The notes beneath the pieces are model-generated. The model saw nothing but the letters and a program-made list of their open reading frames with translations, made no database searches and was not told where the DNA came from. 64,000 bases of DNA from Gamarada debralockiae. Its lineage: Eukaryota > Ascomycota > Leotiomycetes > Helotiales > Hyphodiscaceae. The position numbers were made by a program, and so were the translations under genes. The stretch lies in the NCBI GenBank assembly GCA_002803225.1, contig NXFV01001812.1, positions 1 through 64,000 of the forward strand, in the 5' to 3' direction. Of this stretch, positions 58,029 through 64,000 are shown in pieces. Position 1 is the first letter of the stretch; each line of letters opens with the position of its first letter.

Positions 58029-59116
58029 ATGTTTCTCTCTGCTCCATCACTGCTGGTCGTAGGTCTATCGATCATTCGCGGGGTCCTCAGCATTGCCTCC
58101 CACCCACTACCTGAGGAGCCCCTCATCGAAAAAACATCTCCAAATAACACAGCTACAATCGAGCGCCTCTTCAGGCGCGCCGTCTCGTGCGGCTTTAACA
58201 CTGAACTTAGCAGGTACTGTGAAAACGCCGCATATTGCTGCTGGAAATTCGAGGCCGGAGCCGATTCAAATGCCGGCGCAGCCTTCTGCTGTGCCAATAA
58301 CCAGGATACCGGTGGAGGCTGTTGTGGAAATCTTGTTGTCCTTATGGGCAGTACTGTGCTTGGGCAGATTCGTGAGTAGTTCAATCACCCTGGGTTTAGA
58401 TCACGAAAATTGGACTGATGAATGATTTTGGGCAGGCTAGGCAACTATGCATGTGTATATGATGACCAAATGGGATTGGGGTAGCCTACTATTACGGAGA
58501 TTGTCACGGAAGTATCTAAGGACTTCCTTACGCAGCTCATAAAGCAGGTACCGGCGGACTATCTCACGCAGACCGCGACAGAGAGCATTTCACCATCTAC
58601 CAAACCGTCGTGCAGACCCAACTTGAAATAGATGTCCAGACAGCGATCCAGACACCGGACGTTACAGATGTCAAACAATAATTCAAAGCGTTACTGTTCT
58701 GAAGACGCTGGTTAGCACCGGAAACGAATAATGCCGGCCAGGCTGTCACCCAAACTTTGACCGTCTCGTTGGTCTCGGTTTCCGCTGCACCTGGACAAAC
58801 TGGATATTCTACCTCAGAAATAGTCTCCAGTAAAAAGAGCAATAATACCGGGACTGTTGTTGGTGATGTGGTCGGTGGCTTGGTTGTAGTAGCGCTTGTG
58901 GGCTTGATCTTACATACGAGCAGGAAAAGAGGGTCGTTTGAGCAGCCGGTCTCTAGTAGATCTCCGATGAATTTTTGGGTTGAGGAAAAGCGGGTCGATG
59001 TCAAAGAAGGAGCTTACATACAGAACGAAAATTCGACGGCCCATATCTCCCGGACTTCAATTAAGCAATGCCAATATTTCATTGGGTACTATTTCAATAT
59101 ATACACCAACTCTTAA
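58029..59116 (+). pseudogene. Secreted cysteine-rich protein with C-terminal membrane anchor, mid-section broken
   Basis: I do not recognise the family. The ATG at 58029 starts a signal peptide (MFLSAPSLLVVGLSIIRGVL) and a short propeptide. A compact cysteine domain follows: CGFNTELSRYC, AAYCCWKFEAGADSN, FCC, GGGCCG. A GTGAGT donor near 58372 follows, but no acceptor restores one open frame. Instead Thr/Val/Gln-rich pieces appear in different frames: TITEIVTEVSKDF near 58495 and TVVQTQLEIDVQTAIQT near 58605. A final frame has VTQTLTVSLVSVSAAPGQTG, a transmembrane helix (TVVGDVVGGLVVVALVGLIL) and a short basic cytoplasmic tail (58745-59116). The plan is that of a fungal cell-surface sensor or mucin-like protein. 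It is probably a recent pseudogene, or carries unusual splicing. Confidence 0.5.
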
Positions 59117-59166
59117 ACTGTCTTTAAACGGCATTCGATCTGCGCCCGAGTTCTAAAATTGTACAT

Positions 59167-60510
59167 CTAGACCCCTACAATTTCCAGTTCCGCGTACCGA
59201 GGATTTCGCGGAACTCTTTCTCTGTCTTCTCGCTTGCCATTTAGCATCATCAGAGAGAAATCCATCCAGTAAATGGTCACATCTCCTCCAATCTCCGTCT
59301 TACCCAGCAAAATCATATCCGCGATAATCAACCAGGAAGTTAGGTCTATGGCTATTGCTATATTCTTCAGGATCTGGATGTAGACTGGCTCGTAGAAGTC
59401 GTGAAGGATACGGCGAAGGAGATAGACGTGGTCGTCCGAAGTTGAAGTCAGTCGGACTGCTAAACACGTTGTGGAGGGAGGAGGGAATACTTTTGATGGG
59501 CTGCGGGGTGAAGAAGTCATATATCATCGTTTCGATGTTCAGAATGTTTTCTGGCGTCAAACTGCCAATGACATCCGGTCGGTCTTGAAGAATCATCTTC
59601 GCATCAAATCCCGCTGGCGCTTCCTTCTGGATGGCGAGGAATGCCTGCCCTCTCCCACCGCCAATATCAACGATGAATGGCCGTTTTTTCTCGGCCTCAA
59701 CCTCATTCTTGGGTCATCCAAAAGGGTACATTCCGAGTACTTGCACCTAGTTTTCCATTTGCGTCATGGTCATGTTGAAGTGATCTGGGTCGTGGGATAT
59801 CGCTTCATAATAAGTCATCCCTTCAAGGGCAAGCGCATATGCGAAGGGTGATTCCTTGAGGACGAATAAGTCCTCGTGAGTGTGAATTCGGAAGTATTCT
59901 GGAAGCTTGACGTATGCACGAATGCGCTCTATATTGTTCAACCCTCAGCACAAGTAAGAAAGGTGTGCCAGCAGATTGACCCCACTTACCATATTCGGAA
60001 GAATTCAACAGCCCCTCCTTTCAGGTACATGCGAGTCTCCTCGCCAATTCCAATCATCACCGCAAGCCTGAAGGCACGAGCTGAGCACAATTAGTGCTGA
60101 AATACGTCTGGGAGCACAAAGTCCAGCCTATGGCAGATTCATCGATGCCATCAAGACCAGCAAGGTCTTTGGACGTGATAGGCCCTTCCTTTGGCATCTT
60201 CTCAAACGCCCCCATCTCGACGAGCAAATGCAGTCCTGCCAAGAGATTGCTCTACATTCGATCATGAGCATAGTTCATACGAGCAATCTATTAAACTTTG
60301 GCTTGATAGGGTAAGAGTAGTCACTAACTACCTCCCATTGCTTCATAATAGTATTCAAGGGCATCTCGATCAAAAATCGGAGCTTATCGGCCTGCTTCAG
60401 TAGCTTAATCTGCTCGGAAGGGTCCCCATCAAAGTTCTTGACGGCCAAAGCTAACGCCTCGCCGCTTGGATCAACTCGGCATTCTTTCCTTTGCCCACCA
60501 TGTTGGGATT
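59167..60510 (-). pseudogene. O-methyltransferase relic
   Basis: Minus-strand frames in order give the N-terminal region (EQIKLLKQADKLRFLIEMPL near 60400), a plausible intron from GTAGTT to TGTAG, then LHLLVEMGAFEKMPKEGPIT and KDLAGLDGIDES. Later come LPEYFRIHTHEDLFVLKESP with FAYALALEGMTYY, the SAM motif RPFIVDIGGGRGQAFLAIQK, RPDVIGSLTPENILNIETMI and YDFFTPQPI. The end is VYLLRRILHDFYEPVYIQIL and IIADMILLGKTEIGGDVTIY. This is a full small-molecule O-methyltransferase with the catalytic His in RRILHDF retained. Frame breaks near 60140, 59700 and 59410 and a stop near 60465 disable it. Such enzymes decorate phenolic or polyketide metabolites. Confidence 0.8.
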
Positions 60511-61034
60511 ACAACGTTCTCAAACAAGCAATTTCAGATGTGACGAAGGTACAGTGGCCTCACTTACTGCGCATAGTGATGGCTGATCGGTTCGCAGATG
60601 CCACGATCGATAATTAAGCCAGGCTGGGCGTGAAGCTGGTCGACGTGCGCTCTCCAGAAAACAAGTTTGGCACTGCGGTGACCGAAGGTTTATTTGATGA
60701 GCCTACACTATTTCTAGGTCCGGCTGGCGTAAGGTTACAAGTTCGGCCTTTGTTACACAGCAGCAGAAACCGTACTAATAGCAAGTCGGCGAGTCGGCGT
60801 GAGCGGTTGGGATGACGAACGGAGTCATATGTGTGTAATAGCCAGGCGAGTTGCTGAAGATTCTTAACCCTCAAAAGAAAAACGGATGAAAATATAAAGC
60901 CATCAAACACACTATGGGGATGCTGACTGTGCAATGGCAGTAAGTAATTGGTTCGAGGTAAGGTAACATACCTCTTGAATGGCTGAAGGGAAACGAAGAG
61001 TGATGGAAATTTTATTGCCTATCAATGTACTACT
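60511..61034. other. Intergenic, nothing recognised
   Basis: 0.5 kb between the O-methyltransferase relic and the 3' end of the aldolase gene. No gene or repeat supported. Confidence 0.4.
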
Positions 61035-62380
61035 TCATACTGCAGATTCAAACTTCTGTAATGTTTGCACGGCATTTTCCACTGCTTCTTTGATAGCAGC
61101 TGTGGGGGCTCCATACGGTCTCCTCGGCTCCATCTTCTCCACTGCACCTTCGATACCTGCATACTTGGCTGAAGTCAGAGCTGCTGCATATTTAGTAGCG
61201 GCAATGCTCTGCCTGCAAGTATTTTCTGCCAGAGCAGCCTTTTGATGCAACTTCAGCGCTTCCGCGAACTTTTCTTCCTGGTACAAATCATATATCTTAA
61301 CAATAGTCTTGGGGAAGATATTTGCAAACGCAGCGATACATCCTGATGATCCAGCACTCAGTCCTCCGATTAGGAAGTCCGATTGTCCTCCGAAAGTCGC
61401 AAATTTGGAGGGAGAGAATGCAGCTCCGAGTCGAGTGATCCTGCACAGTTTTGGAAGTCAATATTAGTTCAATAGAGGAGGACGGCTGGAATTAAGCGGA
61501 TTTCTCGAAGTTCCCAACTCCCAAAGTACTACTCTTAGGGCAGAACTTCGTAAAACATGTGAAAACAGTGGGTACCACGAAGAAAACAGCTCCGAGAAAT
61601 ACATACTTGGCTACGCTTCCGCACGTGAGCTTCACGCCGACGACGTTGGAATGCTCCTTTGCAATGGCGGTGATCATATCAGAATCGAGATCGACACCGT
61701 TGCAAACACCCGGAAAGTTGTAGATGACGATGGGGAGAGGTGAATACTTGGCCACGTCGTCGAAGAAGTTCCTAATGACTGCATTGGTGGTCGCTTTGCC
61801 GAAATACGCAGGTGGAAGCACGAGGACATAATCAGCTCCGGCTTTGACGGCATCGTCGATGTTTTCGAGAACTGTTCAGGTGATCAGAGTCAGCGTTTAC
61901 TTTAACACAAGAACCAAGAGAGCAGCATCCATTGAAAGTGAGGAAGCAAATCATTCAGATCCAATCAGCGATTGCGTCTTCTCAAAAACTGCCCGGTCTT
62001 TAAAGAGATTTTGCCAAGATCTTCATCGCTTAATACAGTTGAACCGCTGATACATCCCGTCAAGACAGAAAAAAAAAGTTTCCAGGCTACGCACCTTGTC
62101 GAGTTGAATGGGCTCCGACACCAGCCATCAATGGAAATGAAGGACCAACAGCCTCTCTCGCCGCTGCGATCAACTGGTACCGCTCGTCACGTGTGACAAG
62201 GAAGGCTTCGGCATTTGTCCCTAGAATTACCAAGCCAGCGAGACCAGTTTCAGAGAGATATTTGAAGTATTTCTTTTGATTTGGCAGATCGAGAGTATCG
62301 GTGTTCTTGTCGAATAAGGTAACAGCTGGGCACCAAACACCTGATGGCGGGACGGTTTTGTGGACGCCGTTTGTAGCCAT
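61035..62380 (-). CDS. DapA/dihydrodipicolinate-synthase family aldolase or lyase
   Basis: Exons complement(62095-62380), complement(61607-61871) and complement(61035-61440) give 318 residues. The introns are long for this locus (223 and 166 nt), with GTGCGT/GAACAG and GTATGT/TGCAG borders; phases close. The fold is a class I aldolase TIM barrel. GTNAE at residues 54-58 is the GTTGE-like pyruvate loop, Tyr146 in VIYNFPG is the proton relay, and Lys176 in VVGVKLTCGS forms the Schiff base. Family members condense or split pyruvate-containing keto acids (for example 4-hydroxy-2-oxoglutarate or sugar-acid intermediates). Fungi make lysine by the aminoadipate route, so dihydrodipicolinate synthesis is unlikely. 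The substrate cannot be read from sequence. It is intact, between two broken metabolic genes. Confidence 0.88.
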
Positions 62381-63420
62381 TTGGGCAGACTGAATTTTTC
62401 AGACACAGAATAATTCAATGTTCAAAGATCCAATCCAGAAATGGTTCCAAGAGTAGATCGTTGAAATTGGGAGAGCGATTCAGCATTTAGAAGTAGTCGC
62501 TCAAAATATGTTGAGAGATTGAAATTTTGTGGGTTGCAATTTTCTAATGAGCGGAGAACAGAAGAAGTAATTGATGCTCGTATTGCTGTAATAGAGAATT
62601 CTGCTCCTTTGAAATGAAAATAGGTCTTTCTCGAGCGTAATATATATGACAAAAACAGTTGCGGTGAATAATGTCCGTGAATCATCGAAGTGGTGCTCCT
62701 CAGTGCTCTTCCATCCCACTTTCCATTTTTGTACTTGCATGGGTTAGCGGTGCCGCTCCCCGCCCGAAATCGCAGCTTGCAAAGTGGGCGCCTCGGGCTT
62801 CCAAGTGAAGGATCATCCTTATTTTTAAGTGGAGAACTTTGAGAGTTTCAAAATATCTATCAAAATCGTTTGGAAAGAAGCAAAACATAAATGGAGCTCT
62901 TGATCTTGAACGTTTTACCCCTATTTTTCTTCGAAGCTAACCGAGATTGACCCTAGCTTTGAAGCACGCTTCACGTAGTCTTTCTTTTCAGTGCCTACTA
63001 AATTGAGAAATAGAGCTGCTGAAGTACGATTTTGACGTACTTACTTAATATATGTTAGTTCGTTCAAGCTTTCTCTCGTACCAGAACCCCAACAACATCA
63101 AAGTGACTTTCACGTAGTTAAGTGTCGCGTGAGCGGTCCGACTTGATGCCGCGTTTGAAGTGTGGGATGCCCTAACAGACATCTTGCTGTCTTCTGACTT
63201 GAATTTGTCGGAACTGGAGCAACGTGGTTCAGATATTGGAATGTCTGACATAAAGTTAAGAGAAAGTTGAGTCATGGTCAGAAGCTTCTGTGTAACTTAA
63301 GTGTGTTGTGTATTCTGGATTCTGCAGACTGTCTTTAGCCGAACGTTGAGCAGAATCCTCAGTGAGGAAATTCAAGAGTCCAACAGTTCTGGAGAGTCAA
63401 AAACAATATGCCTCGACGTT
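62381..63420. other. Intergenic, nothing recognised
   Basis: 1 kb upstream of the aldolase gene. Frames at 62422-62888 and 63045-63275 (minus) have no domain. No structure seen. Confidence 0.4.
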
Positions 63421-63424
63421 TAGT

Positions 63425-63600
63425 TCCCTCTTTTCCGGGCCTTCACCACGATCTCCATAACCGGAATCATCGACACCGAAATCCTCTCCGCCATACCCAC
63501 CCTGAAATTCCTCTGCCAAAACGGCGCCAGTTACGATCCCATCAGCATCGTGGACAGCACAGCTGCCGGAGTCTGCGTCTGCAACGCCCGGAAATCGCAG
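63425..63600 (+). pseudogene. D-2-hydroxyacid dehydrogenase N-terminal fragment
   Basis: A plus-strand frame reads PLFRAFTTISITGIIDTEIL, SAIPTLKFLCQNGASYDPIS and then IVDSTAAGVCVCNARK. This resembles the substrate-binding domain of fungal glyoxylate/D-2-hydroxyacid dehydrogenases, where LKFICHNGAGYDxID and a TxxGIxVxN strand occur in that order. There is no start codon in frame nearby, and after CNARK the frame runs into unrelated residues and stops. No Rossmann GxGxxG part follows, so only a fragment remains. Confidence 0.6.
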
Positions 63601-63775
63601 ACGATACTACTGAGAGAAATTCGAAGGTCAAAGAGTCAGAGACAGCTTGCCAGTGGACTCTGAGTACCCCACTTAGTCGCACCCATAAGGAGCAAATCTC
63701 AAACGCCAAAATCTTGGTATTCCCAACACTACTTTATCTTTCTATTCAAGATGCGCTCTTATGCATACATTACAT

Positions 63776-64000
63776 TCACTCCTCATCCCCATCCTCATCA
63801 TCATCACTCTCCTCATCCCTCACAACAACCAAACACGGCTCCCTCGAATGCCATATCCTCCTCTCCTTCGTCCCAAGTAGAGCATCCATCATAGATCTCG
63901 TATTAGCTCTCGGTCTCGCCGTTCCCTTCTCCTCTTTCTCCTCCAGCATGCCAACTAATCGCGCTTCCTCAACCGAAGCACTGATCTCGAATTCGCCTCT
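63776..64000 (-). CDS. C-terminal end of an acidic-tailed protein (partial at window edge)
   Basis: On the minus strand a frame open to the window edge codes the last 74 residues of a protein: RGEFEISASVEEARLVGMLE, then a Lys/Arg-rich stretch, MMDALLGTKERRIWHSREPC, and an acidic end, DEESDDDEDGDEE, before TGA at 63776-63778. Codon use and the lack of stops suggest a real gene that continues beyond 64000. The family is not recognised; an acidic tail after a basic patch is common in nuclear proteins. Confidence 0.6.
   Translation of the reverse strand, partial: RGEFEISASVEEARLVGMLEEKEEKGTARPRANTRSMMDALLGTKERRIWHSREPCLVVVRDEESDDDEDGDEE

Noticed and set aside
1..64000. tRNA, rRNA or CRISPR structures
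   Set aside because: I looked by eye for T-loop-like GGTTCRA boxes with pairing stems and for regularly spaced direct repeats; none held up. A covariance-model search would be decisive.

Overview
The window is nuclear DNA of a filamentous ascomycete (Pezizomycotina). Introns are numerous and short, mostly 45-66 nt, with GTAWGT-like donors and CTAAC/CTGAC-like branch sites. The recognisable genes belong to families typical of that group: a NACHT-ankyrin NLR, a HET-domain protein, a VIB-1/XprG-type NDT80 factor, HAM-2/Far11, a GRG-1/CCG-1 peptide, swollenin, and a mitochondrial NAD(P) transhydrogenase. I cannot place it to class; Leotiomycetes would fit, but that is a guess.

Layout. 1-0.7 kb: eroded retroelement edge. 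2.2-6.1 kb: alpha/beta-hydrolase-NACHT-ankyrin NLR with near-identical ankyrin repeats. 7.1-7.4 kb: CYSTM-like peptide. 8.4-9.1 kb: RING relic abutting a P450 relic. 10.4-11.1 kb: F-box gene. 12.7-13.9 kb: relics of a fungal transcription factor and a short-chain dehydrogenase, converging. 14.8-18.9 kb: 15-exon NAD(P) transhydrogenase with a 4-nt microexon. 21-23.5 kb: coiled-coil relics. 26.8-28.8 kb: NDT80-like factor. 29.4-30.3 kb: DUF2011 protein. 31.1-33.6 kb: more coiled-coil relics. 33.9-34.8 kb: methyltransferase relic. 35.3-38.7 kb: HAM-2/Far11. 41.1-42.5 kb: aldehyde dehydrogenase relic. 43.1-44.0 kb: unrecognised two-exon gene with one frame break. 44.3-44.7 kb: grg-1. 46.7-47.4 kb: damaged C2H2 zinc-finger gene. 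47.9-49.5 kb: HET protein. 50.5-51.4 kb: ACC-deaminase-like relic. 51.8-52.6 kb: EXPERA/emopamil-binding-like membrane protein. 54.5-56.4 kb: swollenin. 58.0-59.1 kb: secreted cysteine-rich plus membrane-anchor gene, probably broken. 59.2-60.5 kb: O-methyltransferase relic. 61.0-62.4 kb: DapA-family aldolase. 63.4-63.6 kb: 2-hydroxyacid dehydrogenase relic. The window ends inside an acidic-tailed gene.

Two themes stand out. First, four genes tied to non-self recognition or hyphal fusion lie within 47 kb: the NLR, the VIB-1-type factor, the STRIPAK subunit HAM-2 and the HET protein. The functions are family knowledge; any joint meaning of their proximity is inference. Second, intact conserved genes are interleaved with at least eight broken accessory metabolic genes and four blocks of decayed coiled-coil coding sequence. 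The metabolic relics are still readable as proteins across frame breaks, so their loss is probably fairly recent. All exon structures below were derived by hand from splice signals, reading-frame continuity and family resemblance; no alignment or RNA evidence was available.
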